In this document: piece by piece, positions 8,424-19,017 of the stretch | Layout: each line of letters opens with the position of its first letter | Position numbering within the stretch: the first letter of the stretch is position 1 | Source: Pseudomonadales bacterium | GTDB taxonomy: Bacteria > Pseudomonadota > Gammaproteobacteria > Pseudomonadales > DT-91 | Assembly: GCA_013215055.1 (NCBI GenBank) | Contig: JABSRQ010000022.1 | Span: 8,178-65,297, forward strand | Reading direction: 5' to 3' | DNA length: 57,120 bases | Translations under genes and position numbers: made by a program | Notes under the pieces: generated by a model | What the model saw: only the letters and a program-made list of their open reading frames with translations | The model's database searches: none | What the model was told of the DNA's origin: nothing

Positions 8424-10547
8424 CTAATGCCGCACAGAGGAAGACGGAGTCTGATGCTGATGCACATGAGGCATCACTTTCGACATCATACGCTTTGGCA
8501 CTGCCGCATAATGATCAAACTCCATACTGAACATCGCTCGTCCCTTGGTGATCGAACGTAGTGACGTTGCATAACCAAACATCTCCGATAAAGGCACAAA
8601 ACCATGTATGGTTTGCGTGCCATCTAACATCAACTCTGTGCCATCAATTTCACAACGTTTGCTATTCAACTGGCCTAACACATCACCAAGATATTCGGCA
8701 GGGGTCACCACCTCGAGTTTACAGACCGGTTCCAATAACGTAGATCCGGCTTCGATAAAGGTATTTTTAAAGGCGATTACCGCGGCATTTTTAAACGCAA
8801 GCTCACTGGAATCGACATTATGGTAGGAACCATCCAGCAAGGTAAATTCAATATCGGTGATTTCCAGACCATGATGTACACCAAAACTGGCGGCCTCTTT
8901 TAAACCTTTTTTAACCGCTGGAATATATTCAGACGGAATGACACCGCCCTTGATTTTATTAATAAAATGCAAACCGCTGCCAGGTTCTGCCGGTTTTGCC
9001 GACATCACTACATGGCCATACTGCCCCCGCCCGCCAGATTGATGTATATAACGTCCCTCTACCGAATCCAACTCTCGCGCTAGCGTCTCCTTATAATTCA
9101 CCTCGGGTTTGCCGGTACGAATCCCCAGCTGATGCTCCAGCTTGATTCTATCCACTAAAATTTCCAAATGTAGCTCGCCCATGCCCGAAAGAATCGTCTG
9201 GCCACTGTCTTTATCGGTATGCACTTTAAACGTTGGGTCTTCTTCGGCCAACTGGCTTAATGCCTTGGCGAGTTCATCTTTGTCTTTGTTATTTTCCGGC
9301 TCTATTGCGATGCTGATGACCGGTAGAGGGAATTGAATATTCTCTAATAAGATCGGATGATTGGGATCACACAGGGTATCGCCGGTGTATATGTCCTTCA
9401 TCGAAAGAATCGCATCGATTTCACCGGCAGGCACTTTATCGATATCTTCTCGGTGATCGGCAAAGACTCTAACCAAGCGCCCTATTCTTTGTTTTTTTCC
9501 TCTACCGGCATTTAATACCGTAGCCGAATTTTTTAATTCGCCAGAGTACACTCGCACATAGGCGATACGCCCGGCATAAGGGTCAGAGACAATCTTAAAC
9601 ACCAATGCGGCCAGCGGTTGATCAGCCGTTAACAGGCGCTGTTCCGGCTGCTGAGTATCTGGGTTAATGCCTTTTACCGCTTCAATATCGACAGGCGAAG
9701 GCAGGTAATCGATGATCGCATCCAGCAATGGCTGCACCGCTGTATTGCGTAACGAGGCTCCAAACAACACAGGGAAGAGGCGGTTTTCCAGCGTCGCCTT
9801 GCGCAAGGCGCTCATCCATTGCGCCACCGTGATCTCATCATCAGCATCGTCCTCCAGGAAACGTTCCAATAACACATCATCGGTTTCAGCCAGGGTTTCC
9901 AATAAGGTTTCACGCGCCTGCTGAGCCGCTGATAAATAGGCATCTGGAATAGCCCCCGTCACGGGATCACTGCCACTGTCATCATGCCAGACCGTGGCCT
10001 GCATGGTTAATAAATCAATGATGCCTTTAAAATGTTGCTCTTCGCCCAAAGGCAGCTGTAATAACGCCAGCGGCGCATGTAAACGTTGGCGTATGCTTAA
10101 CATCGCATGTTCGTAATTGGCCCCCACCCTATCCATTTTATTGATGAAACACAGGCGTGGCACCTTGTATTTATCGGCCTGACGCCACACGGTTTCACTC
10201 TGTGATTCCACCCCATGTACACCATCAAACACCACCACACCGCCATCTAATACCCGTAATGCCCGCTGCACCTCAGCGGTGAAGTCGATATGCCCGGGGG
10301 TATCAATAATATTAATCTGATGGTCCTTCCAGCAAGCTGTAATCGCGGCGGATACAATCGTGATGCCCCGCTCTCTTTCCTGTTCCATCCAATCGGTGGT
10401 GGTGGTGCCATCATCCACAGAGCCAATTTTATGGGTGATGCCGGTATAAAATAATATGCGTTCGGTGGTGGTGGTTTTGCCGGCATCAATATGGGCGATG
10501 ATACCGATATTACGAATTTTTTCTGGCGGGAAATGGGTGCTTTGCAT
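8424..10547 (-). CDS. fusA2: Elongation factor G, stand-alone second copy
   Basis: Translational GTPase of 707 residues, full length for EF-G. The G-domain motifs are intact: AHIDAGKT at 18-25, DTPGH at 82-86 and NKMD at 136-139. Domains II to V follow, including the C-terminal GYATSLRSITKGRAMFSMEF-like region. EF-G drives ribosome translocation and, with RRF, ribosome recycling. The usual str-operon neighbours rpsL, rpsG and tuf are absent. This is therefore probably the extra EF-G many gammaproteobacteria carry (fusA2/fusB), sometimes specialised for recycling or stress, rather than the main copy. The symbol is tentative because the main copy lies outside the window. The start is preceded by GAGGCAC. 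Confidence 0.88.
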   Translation of the reverse strand: MQSTHFPPEKIRNIGIIAHIDAGKTTTTERILFYTGITHKIGSVDDGTTTTDWMEQERERGITIVSAAITACWKDHQINIIDTPGHIDFTAEVQRALRVLDGGVVVFDGVHGVESQSETVWRQADKYKVPRLCFINKMDRVGANYEHAMLSIRQRLHAPLALLQLPLGEEQHFKGIIDLLTMQATVWHDDSGSDPVTGAIPDAYLSAAQQARETLLETLAETDDVLLERFLEDDADDEITVAQWMSALRKATLENRLFPVLFGASLRNTAVQPLLDAIIDYLPSPVDIEAVKGINPDTQQPEQRLLTADQPLAALVFKIVSDPYAGRIAYVRVYSGELKNSATVLNAGRGKKQRIGRLVRVFADHREDIDKVPAGEIDAILSMKDIYTGDTLCDPNHPILLENIQFPLPVISIAIEPENNKDKDELAKALSQLAEEDPTFKVHTDKDSGQTILSGMGELHLEILVDRIKLEHQLGIRTGKPEVNYKETLARELDSVEGRYIHQSGGRGQYGHVVMSAKPAEPGSGLHFINKIKGGVIPSEYIPAVKKGLKEAASFGVHHGLEITDIEFTLLDGSYHNVDSSELAFKNAAVIAFKNTFIEAGSTLLEPVCKLEVVTPAEYLGDVLGQLNSKRCEIDGTELMLDGTQTIHGFVPLSEMFGYATSLRSITKGRAMFSMEFDHYAAVPKRMMSKVMPHVHQHQTPSSSVRH

Positions 10548-10726
10548 AACAGTGCCTCAATTGCATTAAGCATAGTAAAGTTGGGGCAATGTGATGGCGT
10601 TGTTAAAGAGTATTATCAACTAAAAACAGACATTTTAAATGACTCGTAACCATATACAGAAACTGGTGATTGGTGTCGGCTAGCCTAAACTTAGAGATAG
10701 CCCCTTAAGCTTTTGGAGACCCATCC

Positions 10727-10966
10727 ATGCCCGACATCAACCATTCCCTTTACGCCGATTTCCCTCACCAATATGATGTTATCAATCAACTTAAACTCGA
10801 AAATGCCGATTTTTCCCAGCTAGCCGCAAAATACCACAAGATTGATCACCATGTTCGAGGCCTACAGATGCGTAATATTCCTGTTAGCGACCAGTTTTTT
10901 AGCAGCATGAAGATTCAACGTTCACAGTTAAAAGACCAACTCTACACCATGATACAAAAACACTAA
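10727..10966 (+). CDS. YdcH-family (DUF465) small protein
   Basis: A 79-residue helical protein with the DUF465 pattern: HxxFP (ADFPHQYDVINQL), then DFSQLAAKYHKIDHHV and a C-terminal helix of the type RSQLKDQLYTMI. The family is widespread in proteobacteria and forms small coiled coils of unknown biochemical function. GGAG precedes the ATG at suitable distance. The gene is monocistronic: a clear intrinsic terminator follows 11 bp after the stop. Family assignment is good; no function is claimed. Confidence 0.8.
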   Translation: MPDINHSLYADFPHQYDVINQLKLENADFSQLAAKYHKIDHHVRGLQMRNIPVSDQFFSSMKIQRSQLKDQLYTMIQKH

Positions 10967-10976
10967 AAACCCCGTT

Positions 10977-11008
10977 AAAAACTCTCCTATAACAAATGGG
11001 GAGTTTTT
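10977..11008 (+). terminator. Intrinsic terminator after the YdcH-like gene
   Basis: The arms 10977-10987 and 10998-11008 pair as AAAAACTC.CC with GG.GAGTTTTT (one C/T-G mismatch/wobble), leaving a 10-base loop and ending in five T. It stands between the 79-aa gene and leuS and would stop transcription from the former. Confidence 0.75.
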
Positions 11009-11173
11009 GCCCCCCACCTCTGAAAGATTACACCTCCCAGCTATCGTTTATCGGCAGATTCTTATGCTAAGGGATTAACAGCGCAGCTCTACTGCGGTAA
11101 ACTACCCGCCTTTATTTTATATCCATTGTCGCTTCATACCTGAGGCACAAGCACAGCTCATAAGCCAAAAACT

Positions 11174-13753
11174 ATGCAAGAACAATATACGCCAGCTGAT
11201 ATCGAAAAAGCCGTTCAAGCGCATTGGGTTAAAAACCGTGCCTTTAATGTGACCGAAGACCCTAGCAAAGAGAAATTTTACTGCCTGGCGATGTTCCCCT
11301 ATCCCAGCGGCAAGCTACATATGGGCCATGTGCGTAACTACACAATTCCGGATGTTATCGCCCGCTACCAACGTATGTTAGGTAAAAACGTGATGCAGCC
11401 TATGGGTTGGGATGCGTTTGGTTTACCTGCTGAAAACGCCGCATTAAAAAACAATGTTGCCCCTGCTGGCTGGACTTACGAGAATATCGAATATATGAAA
11501 GGCCAGTTAAACGCGCTGGGGTTTGCTTATGACTGGGACAGAGAACTGACCACCTGTAAACCGGATTATTATCGCTGGGAACAATGGTTTTTCACCGAGC
11601 TTTACAAAAAAGGCATGGTTTACAAAAAAATGGCCACGGTTAACTGGGACCCGGTAGATCACACCGTTTTAGCCAACGAACAGGTCATCGATGGCCGCGG
11701 CTGGCGCTCCGGTGCACTCATTGAACGTAAAGAAATTCCACAGTGGTTTATCAAGATCACCGATTATGCCGAAGAGCTATTAAATGATTTAGATCAGTTG
11801 GATGAATGGCCTGAAAAAGTCAAAACCATGCAGCGAAACTGGATTGGTCGCTCTGAAGGTTTGGAACTGACTTTTTCTATGAACGGCGAAGAAGACTTAA
11901 GCGTATTCACCACCCGCCCGGATACCTTGATGGGGGTCTCTTATGTTGCAGTTGCCGCCCAACATCCTCTGGCGCTAAAAGCGGCGAAAACGAATGCCGA
12001 CTTACAAGCCTTTATCGATAAACAGAAAAACATCAAAGTGGCCGAAGCCGATATGGCGACCATGGAAAAAGAAGGCATGGATACCGGTTTCAAAGCCATT
12101 CATCCAGTAACAGGAAAAGAAGTGCCGGTATGGACTGCCAACTTTGTTTTGATGAATTACGGCTCAGGCGCGGTGATGTCAGTACCCGGACATGATGAAC
12201 GTGATTGGGAATTTGCCAAAAAATACAATCTGCCTATCAATCAGGTGATCACCTCCACCGATGGCAAAGCTGAGATTAATGTAGAAGAAGCGGCTTATAC
12301 CGAAAAAGGTATCTTAGTAAACTCTGGTGAATTTAATGGTTTAAGCTGCGACGATGCATTAGCTGCTATCGATGAAAAATTAGCCCAGAAGTCCAATCGC
12401 AAGGTCAATTACCGCCTGCGTGACTGGGGTGTTTCACGCCAACGTTATTGGGGTACACCTATCCCGATGTTCAACCTACCCGAAGGCGGTGAAATTGCCG
12501 TACCTGCCGATAGACTGCCGGTGTTATTACCTGAAGACGTGGTCATGGATGGCGTGAACTCACCGATAAAATCGGATTTGGAATGGGCCAAAACCACCCA
12601 TGAAGGCAAGGATGTACTGAGAGAAACCGATACCTTTGATACCTTTATGGAATCATCCTGGTATTACGCCAGGTTCTGTAGCCCAGAATATAACGAAGGC
12701 ATGATAGACCCCGCCAAAGCCAATTACTGGTTACCGGTTGATCAATATGTCGGTGGTATCGAACACGCAATATTGCATCTTTTATATTCACGCTTTTTCC
12801 ATAAATTAATGCGTGATATGGGTTTGCTGGATTCCGACGAACCCATTAAACGCTTATTGTGCCAGGGCATGGTAATTGCGGAAACCTATTACAGAGAGTT
12901 GGATAACGGCACAAAAGACTATTACAACCCCAATGAATTAGAGCTGACTAAAAATGACAAGGGCGCTATCGCCTCGGCCATTTTAAAAGCCGATGGTAAA
13001 CCGGTTGTTGTGGGTGCCATCGAAAAAATGTCTAAATCGAAAAATAATGGTGCCGATCCACAAGATATGATCGATCAGTTTGGGGCCGATACCGTACGCT
13101 TATTTATGATGTTTGCCGCACCCCCAGAGCAATCGTTAGAATGGAATGATTCGGCCGTCGAAGGCGCAAACCGCTTCCTGAAACGTTTCTGGAAATTATC
13201 TTATAACAATATTCAGCTTAGCGATGTGCCCGATCTGGACCCTGCTGCATTAAATAAAGATCAGCAAGCCTTACGTCGCAAGACTCATGAAACTATCGCC
13301 AAGGTCACAGAGGCATATGGCAAACGTTATGCTTATAATACGGCTATTGCAGCGGTTATGGAATTAACCAATGATGTCGCCAAGCTTAAAGACAAAACCG
13401 GACAATCCGCTGCTGTTGAACGTGAAGCCTTAGAAGCTGCGGTATTGGTATTAGCACCGATTGCGCCGCATATTTGTCATGAGTTATGGCATGCCTTTGG
13501 TCATGAAAACGATGTTATCGATCAAGCTTGGCCTGAAGTCGATGAAGCAGCCCTGGTTAAGTCGTCAGTTGAAGTGGTCATTCAAGTTAATGGTAAACTT
13601 CGTGGTAAAGTCGAAGTGGCTATTGATAGCACCCAGGAAGCCATGCTTGAATTAGCCAACAATATGGAGAATGTTAACAAATTTACCGACGGGAAAACCG
13701 TGCGTAAAGTTATTTGGGTGCCTAATAAGCTGCTGAATATTGTTGCCAATTAA
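11174..13753 (+). CDS. leuS: Leucyl-tRNA synthetase
   Basis: Class Ia aminoacyl-tRNA synthetase charging tRNA-Leu in the cytoplasm; 859 residues, the usual bacterial LeuRS length. The HIGH signature appears as HMGH at residues 49-52 after FPYPSGKL, and the KMSKS loop at 618-622. The inserted CP1 editing domain lies in between, with [12 protein letters not shown] and the [19 protein letters not shown] region (here [14 protein letters not shown]). The C-terminal part has the anticodon-binding helical domain and the small [13 protein letters not shown] domain (here [14 protein letters not shown]). The following genes are lptE and holA, the conserved gammaproteobacterial order, and all three are probably co-transcribed. 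Confidence 0.97.
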   Translation: MQEQYTPADIEKAVQAHWVKNRAFNVTEDPSKEKFYCLAMFPYPSGKLHMGHVRNYTIPDVIARYQRMLGKNVMQPMGWDAFGLPAENAALKNNVAPAGWTYENIEYMKGQLNALGFAYDWDRELTTCKPDYYRWEQWFFTELYKKGMVYKKMATVNWDPVDHTVLANEQVIDGRGWRSGALIERKEIPQWFIKITDYAEELLNDLDQLDEWPEKVKTMQRNWIGRSEGLELTFSMNGEEDLSVFTTRPDTLMGVSYVAVAAQHPLALKAAKTNADLQAFIDKQKNIKVAEADMATMEKEGMDTGFKAIHPVTGKEVPVWTANFVLMNYGSGAVMSVPGHDERDWEFAKKYNLPINQVITSTDGKAEINVEEAAYTEKGILVNSGEFNGLSCDDALAAIDEKLAQKSNRKVNYRLRDWGVSRQRYWGTPIPMFNLPEGGEIAVPADRLPVLLPEDVVMDGVNSPIKSDLEWAKTTHEGKDVLRETDTFDTFMESSWYYARFCSPEYNEGMIDPAKANYWLPVDQYVGGIEHAILHLLYSRFFHKLMRDMGLLDSDEPIKRLLCQGMVIAETYYRELDNGTKDYYNPNELELTKNDKGAIASAILKADGKPVVVGAIEKMSKSKNNGADPQDMIDQFGADTVRLFMMFAAPPEQSLEWNDSAVEGANRFLKRFWKLSYNNIQLSDVPDLDPAALNKDQQALRRKTHETIAKVTEAYGKRYAYNTAIAAVMELTNDVAKLKDKTGQSAAVEREALEAAVLVLAPIAPHICHELWHAFGHENDVIDQAWPEVDEAALVKSSVEVVIQVNGKLRGKVEVAIDSTQEAMLELANNMENVNKFTDGKTVRKVIWVPNKLLNIVAN

Positions 13754-13780
13754 GCTGACTCTTAACCAGAAAGGCCTTTT

Positions 13781-14338
13781 ATGACACAAGCCACAGCCCT
13801 GAAAAATTATATTCTGCTATCACTGCTTTGTGCGGTGATAACAGGCTGTGGTTTTCAGCTAAAAGGCGCAAACACTATCGAAGGTGCTTTGAGCCAGGTT
13901 TCTATCACCGGCAAAGACAGCTATGGTGATACCGGCATTGCGGTTAAGCAAGCGGCAGAAAGAAATGCCATGGAGCTTAATGCTCAAGCACCATGGACCA
14001 TAGATCTGCGCAGCGAACGTATTAGCGAACGACGTTTAACCTCCACTCAATCGGTAAGCCAGGATGAATTTATGCTGGCCCTGGAAGTGACTTTTTTCCT
14101 GCATCACCGCGATGCAGAAAACGATATGACCTACGGGCCCATTAGAGTGAAAAGGGAAACCATTTTCCAGGGTGATGAAACCCAGGCGGCCTCTAAAGAT
14201 AATGAGAAACAATTATTGTTTTCCGAATTACGCCAACAAATAGCTACCCAAGTTTTACGTCAAACTCAAATTATCTCCAACAACCCGCCAGACTGTAATT
14301 GCGAACATGAAACTGAAAAGCCAACAGCTAGCGAGTAG
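13781..14338 (+). CDS. lptE: LPS-assembly lipoprotein LptE
   Basis: Outer-membrane lipoprotein that plugs and assembles LptD for lipopolysaccharide insertion. 185 residues. A lipoprotein signal runs to lipobox VITGC with the modified Cys at residue 23, followed directly by GFQLKG, the typical start of mature LptE (RlpB). Its position 27 bp after leuS and before holA is the conserved arrangement. Its 3' end overlaps holA by 32 bp. The sequence beyond the N-terminus is divergent, as is normal for LptE, so identification combines lipobox, length and context. Confidence 0.9.
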   Translation: MTQATALKNYILLSLLCAVITGCGFQLKGANTIEGALSQVSITGKDSYGDTGIAVKQAAERNAMELNAQAPWTIDLRSERISERRLTSTQSVSQDEFMLALEVTFFLHHRDAENDMTYGPIRVKRETIFQGDETQAASKDNEKQLLFSELRQQIATQVLRQTQIISNNPPDCNCEHETEKPTASE

Positions 14339-15308
14339 CCTGCAAAAAGGCCTCGCGCCTATTTATCTGATTTCCGGCGATGAATCGTTGCTGGTGCAAG
14401 AAAGTTGCGACCTGATCAGAGCCCAGTGCCGCCAACAAGGCTTTAGCGAACGCGAAGTTTTCCATGTTGAAGGCCAATTCAAATGGGATGACGTGCTTTT
14501 ATCCGCTAACAGCCTTTCTCTATTTGCCGATAAAAAGCTGATCGAAATTCGTTTTAGAAATGCCAAACTGGGTAAAGACGGTTCAGAAGCCATCACTCAA
14601 TATTTACAATCACCCAGCCCCGATGCCATTTTATTATTGGTATTACCTAAGCTCGATGGCGCCAGCACCCGCAGCAAATGGTATAAAAGCGTAGAAAAAG
14701 AGGGTGTTACCGTGCCCATCTGGCCAATTGAACGCAGCGCGTTACCACGCTGGATTCAACAACGCCTGCAGGAACAGAACCTGAAAGCCTCCGATGAGGC
14801 GGTAGAATTTCTTGCCGATAATGTTGAAGGCAATTTATTAGCGGCCAAACAGGAAATAGAAAAGCTGCGTTTATTAACCAATGATAACGTCATCGACCTG
14901 ACTATGATGATGTCTTTGATCAGTAATTCCAGCCGCTATACGGTATTTAATCTGGTGGATAAATGCCTGTCGGGCAATCCTCAGGCGGCGATGCGCACGC
15001 TGCAAGGTTTAAAATCTGAAGGCATAGAAACCACGTTAATTCTTTGGTCCTTAACCCGAGAAATCCGCACCTTACATCGTATTCAATTTGCCCAACAACA
15101 GGGCCTGCCGCTAGGACAAGTGATGCGTAATGAACGTGTCTTTGAATCACGCCAACGCCTGTTTCAACAAGCGCTTTCACGGTTGCCGTTACGCAAATTA
15201 GAAACCTTATTGCGCCGCGCCCGTAGCATAGACCAATCGATAAAAGGCATTAAATCTGAATCTCCGTGGATGCAGTTAGAACAACTCACCTTGCATATGT
15301 GCCATTAG
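14307..15308 (+). CDS. holA: DNA polymerase III delta subunit
   Basis: Clamp-loader subunit that opens the beta sliding clamp; 333 residues, typical of HolA. The N-terminal part has APIYLISGDESLLVQE, the degenerate AAA+ start of the family. FHVEGQFKWDDVL and LFADKKLIEIRF follow, with LILWSLTREIRTL in the C-terminal collar region. The start lies inside the end of lptE (32-bp overlap), implying coupled translation. A hairpin follows 30 bp after the stop. Confidence 0.93.
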   Translation: MKLKSQQLASSLQKGLAPIYLISGDESLLVQESCDLIRAQCRQQGFSEREVFHVEGQFKWDDVLLSANSLSLFADKKLIEIRFRNAKLGKDGSEAITQYLQSPSPDAILLLVLPKLDGASTRSKWYKSVEKEGVTVPIWPIERSALPRWIQQRLQEQNLKASDEAVEFLADNVEGNLLAAKQEIEKLRLLTNDNVIDLTMMMSLISNSSRYTVFNLVDKCLSGNPQAAMRTLQGLKSEGIETTLILWSLTREIRTLHRIQFAQQQGLPLGQVMRNERVFESRQRLFQQALSRLPLRKLETLLRRARSIDQSIKGIKSESPWMQLEQLTLHMCH

Positions 15309-15337
15309 AGCGTTCAATTTCCCCTTTATAGCAAACC

Positions 15338-15372
15338 GTTTTCATGGGATCGCGAAGCCAGCCCATGAAAAC
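15338..15372. terminator. Inverted repeat between convergent holA and the repeat lipoprotein gene
   Basis: The arms GTTTTCATGGG (15338-15348) and CCCATGAAAAC (15362-15372) are perfectly complementary over 11 bp with a 13-base loop. It lies between the stop codons of two convergent genes, where a two-way terminator is expected. The U-tract is short (TTTT inside the arm), so efficiency is uncertain. Confidence 0.55.
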
Positions 15373-15374
15373 TA

Positions 15375-18300
15375 TTAAAGACTTAGATCTTCGAAGCTAA
15401 TGGTATATTCCGTAGCCAAACCGACCCCATCCGGTGATTGTGAACAATGGGCATCAAGATCTTCATCACAGGTGGTGGTACGTACCTTGATAAAATAGGT
15501 AGCCGTAGAAGCTGCCTGCCAGACAATTTCAGAATTAGCATTAACGGGTGTGCCCTTATCCAAATCTACAGTCTTTGCATCCCCCGTCCATTCCTGTTCA
15601 TCTTCATCAAAGACATAGCGATTGCCGATATTATCGTGGAATAACAGGATAGCTTCAGCATTTTCATCATACAAAATCAATTGTGTATCGGCTTCTGCAG
15701 CTTTAGGCACGACATCGGCAGGAATAAGAGCCTGGGCAACATCCACCACTCTATGCACAGACTGCACGGAGGCAATGTTTGCAGTGGTAATGCGATAACT
15801 GTGATCTTTGATGGCATCAAATTTAATCCAGTCGGCATTATCGAAGCAGAAGTTATGTAATTGCACATCGCCGGAGACAATCAATGTGGCATCCGTAGCG
15901 TTATCATCCGTCTCAAAAGCATCATCAATACACACATCATTGGGTACGGCTGTGGTGTTAGTCACCGCCACTTGGTATTTAACTAAATCATCAATCTCTA
16001 TCAAGGTCTGATTAAAGAGCAGGGTATTATCATTCTCGTTAGATTCTTCAATCACCGTATGCTCAGGGAATAAATATTCAATCAGATCATTTAAGCGCGG
16101 GAAGTCATACCAATCTAACTCATCAACATAATCGACGATGGCGGCCGCGTAATAAGTCCCTGTTGGGATATTATTTTTCACCGATAGCTGATGGTTGTAC
16201 TGGTAACTTTGTAATGCCGCTAATGAATCAATGCGATACTCGGCATTAGGGAAGGCATCACCCACAAATATCGAGGTATCACCAATAAAAATATCATCCA
16301 CCGTCACGTTTTTATCGGTGGATAAATAATAACCTACATTGATGCGTCCATCTCCGCTCAATAATTTCCCACCTATGTTTTGTATGGTCGCCGATATGGT
16401 TACGGTATCCCCAGCAACACCCAGCGTGACAATTTGATCGGTGCGATCTTGATCGGTTAAAAACAGCAGATCATTATCGATGATAATCTCATTATTAATC
16501 GCAAAGGCATCAACCACTAAATTCACCATCTGTGCCGCATTCTCGCTGGTATTGAAGCTGATACGGTATTCTGAATTTAGCCCCACGCCATCGGCAGATG
16601 TATCACAGTTATTGTCCAAGTCTTCATCACAGCTCGCCGTTCTAACTTTGATAAAATAGGTGCCGCTGGTTTGTGCTTCCCAAACGATTTCAGCACTTGC
16701 TCCTGAACCAGAAGCTAAATCGGTTGTTGCTCCATTGCCAATATTATCATGGAATAACAGAAGCGATGTGGCATCAGTATCGTAAAGAATTAATTGCGGA
16801 TCGGCCTCGATGCCTGCAACCTGAGCCGTGAATTTATAAATAATCCCTGCAACAGCATCAAACTTCAACCAGTCAGAATTATCAAAACAGAAATTATGGG
16901 ATTGCATATCACCATCACTGATTAATGTGGCCTCAACACTGGAATCGTCACTCTCAAAGCCATCATCGACACAAACACTATTATCCACAGTCACTAACGG
17001 ACTGCTGATAACTCTAACATTGTCAGTTTCAATCGATTCATCGACGGTACAAAAGACCGGAAAAGCATATTCAAAGGTATCGATCGCTCTTGGGAAAACA
17101 TACCATTCGTAAACATCGATATAATCCACAATGGCACCTGCATAATAAGTACCGCTGGGAATATTACCTTTGACCGCTAGCTGATGCACATATTGATAAT
17201 TTTGCATGGGGCTTAATGATGAAAAGCCAAAACCAATATCGCCTTGAGAAAAAGCATCACCAACAATAATGCTGGTATCACCGATATAAATATCATCAAC
17301 GGTAATGGTTGAATCGGTGGATAAATAATAACCCACATTCAGCATGCAACTACCCTCCAACGGGCTGGAGCCGATATTTTGAATGATCGCGGAAATGGTC
17401 TCTAACTTGCCTGGTGTAACTTCATCATCGATAGCAAACGAACTAACCACCAAATTAGGTTTTTGAGAAATGGTGCTGACATTTAAACTAAGACGATAAT
17501 CCGTATCCAGCCCCGCACTGGATACATTTCTTACCTTGATAAAATAAGTACCGCTAAACTGCGCCTCCCAAACAATTTCTGAGCTGGGGTGGGTACCAAT
17601 ATCGTCATTAAATAAAAGCGCGGTAGAGGCATCCCTGTCATACAAAAATAATTGGGTATTGCTGTTAATACCCGACACTTGTGCGGAAATTTTATAAACC
17701 TGTCCAGCTACCGCATCAAACTTCAACCAGTCTGCATTATCAAAGCAAAAGTTATGCAACTGAGTGTCACTTACATTAATCACGGTAGCATCTGTACTAA
17801 CATCATCACCATTACCAGCTTCAAAACTGTCATCATCACAAGGAGAGTTAGCCACCGTGACTTGATACGCGCCTAACACTCGAATATTATCCGACTCATC
17901 CGACTCATCCACCACTACATATGGGGAAGGGAAAGTATATTCAACCGTATCGGTAGCTCTGGGAAAGTCCAACCAGCCTTGCACATCCAAATCATCCACA
18001 AAAGCGGCCACATAATAGCTGCCCGCTGGAATATTCGCAGGGATTAGAAGTTGATGGTCATATTGGTAGTTTTGTTGGGGGCTGAGTGATTCAAATCCAA
18101 ATTCAACATCTGATTGCGTAAAATAATCACTCACCAAAATAGATGTTTCACCGATAAAAATATCATCTACGGTAATCGTTTGATCCGTAGACAAATAATA
18201 ACCTACACGTAGATACCCTTCTGCTTTTAAATCCCCATCACCCACATTTTGAATAATAGCCGAAAGTGTTTCCAATCCTCCAGGTGTTAACTCTGTATCC

Positions 18301-18830
18301 ATAGCAAATGAATTAACGACCAAATTGGAAAGTTGTTCTGTAGAGACTACCTCCTCCTCTGAAGAGAGGCCCCCTTCCTCTGCAGCTTGATTGGGATCAA
18401 ATACTTTTATGGTTAGATAGCTTATAAAAGCCCCTTCGTAAGTCTGTACGACAGCCCGTATTCTAACCTCCCTAGGCTCATCAAATTTTTTGATGACCTT
18501 GGGTGTGAGCCATGTTGTAACATCTGGGGGGAAAGTCCAGGTAATGCTGGTAATCAATACCTCACTTTCAGTATCAAATTCAATCGTTAAAAGATCATCA
18601 CCAGGAATCTCACGTGCAGTGATACTGACTTCATATTCTTGGATTACATTATTTATGACTAAGGCAGGTTCGCTAGATACAATTTCAAAACTTAACTTCC
18701 CCGATGAAGAGCTGGTTGATTTGGCATCAATATAAACATCATCCTCGTCGGAACCGCAGGCGGATAATAGAAATAAAAGACATAGAGGAAATAAAATCTT
18801 GGCTAGATGACTCAGGTTAAACATGGACAC
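15375..18830 (-). CDS. Large lipoprotein with three CARDB + PPC-type repeats
   Basis: A 1151-residue probable outer-membrane lipoprotein. The signal ends in LLSAC with the lipid-modified Cys at residue 25, followed by an acidic, Ser-rich linker. After an N-terminal beta domain, three long homologous units follow. Each begins with a CARDB-like domain (NLVV.SFAI, SAIIQNIG, VGYYLSTD, TVDDIFIG, NIPSGTYY). Each continues with a bacterial pre-peptidase (PPC)-like domain (HNFCFDNADWLKFDA, TQLILYD, EIVWEA, GTYFIKVR). Such domains bind or present other molecules at the cell surface; no catalytic domain is visible. It is on the same strand as the tad genes, 187 bp after tadD, and could be surface cargo of that locus or independent. 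A hairpin in the gap argues for partial separation. Confidence 0.8.
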   Translation of the reverse strand: MSMFNLSHLAKILFPLCLLFLLSACGSDEDDVYIDAKSTSSSSGKLSFEIVSSEPALVINNVIQEYEVSITAREIPGDDLLTIEFDTESEVLITSITWTFPPDVTTWLTPKVIKKFDEPREVRIRAVVQTYEGAFISYLTIKVFDPNQAAEEGGLSSEEEVVSTEQLSNLVVNSFAMDTELTPGGLETLSAIIQNVGDGDLKAEGYLRVGYYLSTDQTITVDDIFIGETSILVSDYFTQSDVEFGFESLSPQQNYQYDHQLLIPANIPAGSYYVAAFVDDLDVQGWLDFPRATDTVEYTFPSPYVVVDESDESDNIRVLGAYQVTVANSPCDDDSFEAGNGDDVSTDATVINVSDTQLHNFCFDNADWLKFDAVAGQVYKISAQVSGINSNTQLFLYDRDASTALLFNDDIGTHPSSEIVWEAQFSGTYFIKVRNVSSAGLDTDYRLSLNVSTISQKPNLVVSSFAIDDEVTPGKLETISAIIQNIGSSPLEGSCMLNVGYYLSTDSTITVDDIYIGDTSIIVGDAFSQGDIGFGFSSLSPMQNYQYVHQLAVKGNIPSGTYYAGAIVDYIDVYEWYVFPRAIDTFEYAFPVFCTVDESIETDNVRVISSPLVTVDNSVCVDDGFESDDSSVEATLISDGDMQSHNFCFDNSDWLKFDAVAGIIYKFTAQVAGIEADPQLILYDTDATSLLLFHDNIGNGATTDLASGSGASAEIVWEAQTSGTYFIKVRTASCDEDLDNNCDTSADGVGLNSEYRISFNTSENAAQMVNLVVDAFAINNEIIIDNDLLFLTDQDRTDQIVTLGVAGDTVTISATIQNIGGKLLSGDGRINVGYYLSTDKNVTVDDIFIGDTSIFVGDAFPNAEYRIDSLAALQSYQYNHQLSVKNNIPTGTYYAAAIVDYVDELDWYDFPRLNDLIEYLFPEHTVIEESNENDNTLLFNQTLIEIDDLVKYQVAVTNTTAVPNDVCIDDAFETDDNATDATLIVSGDVQLHNFCFDNADWIKFDAIKDHSYRITTANIASVQSVHRVVDVAQALIPADVVPKAAEADTQLILYDENAEAILLFHDNIGNRYVFDEDEQEWTGDAKTVDLDKGTPVNANSEIVWQAASTATYFIKVRTTTCDEDLDAHCSQSPDGVGLATEYTISFEDLSL

Positions 18831-18977
18831 ACCTTAAATATCGTTAGGTTGCTCAATGTCTACTGTGATTTACTATCACTCATAACCGCAAGCTTATAGA
18901 AGCTTTTGAGTACAACTAGTTACAGTATTTCCTTCAACATATAATGCTAATCCCTGCAATACAGATTCTTACCAGTC

Positions 18978-19002
18978 ATCACCATTATAAGATAATGGTG
19001 AT
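18978..19002 (-). terminator. Hairpin after tadD
   Basis: Perfect 10-bp inverted repeat ATCACCATTA / TAATGGTGAT (18978-18987 and 18993-19002) with a 5-base loop, 15 bp past the tadD stop. No clear U-run follows on the minus strand, so it may be a weak terminator or an RNA-stabilising 3' end for the tad transcript. Confidence 0.4.
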
Positions 19003-19017
19003 TTGATCAATCAAATT

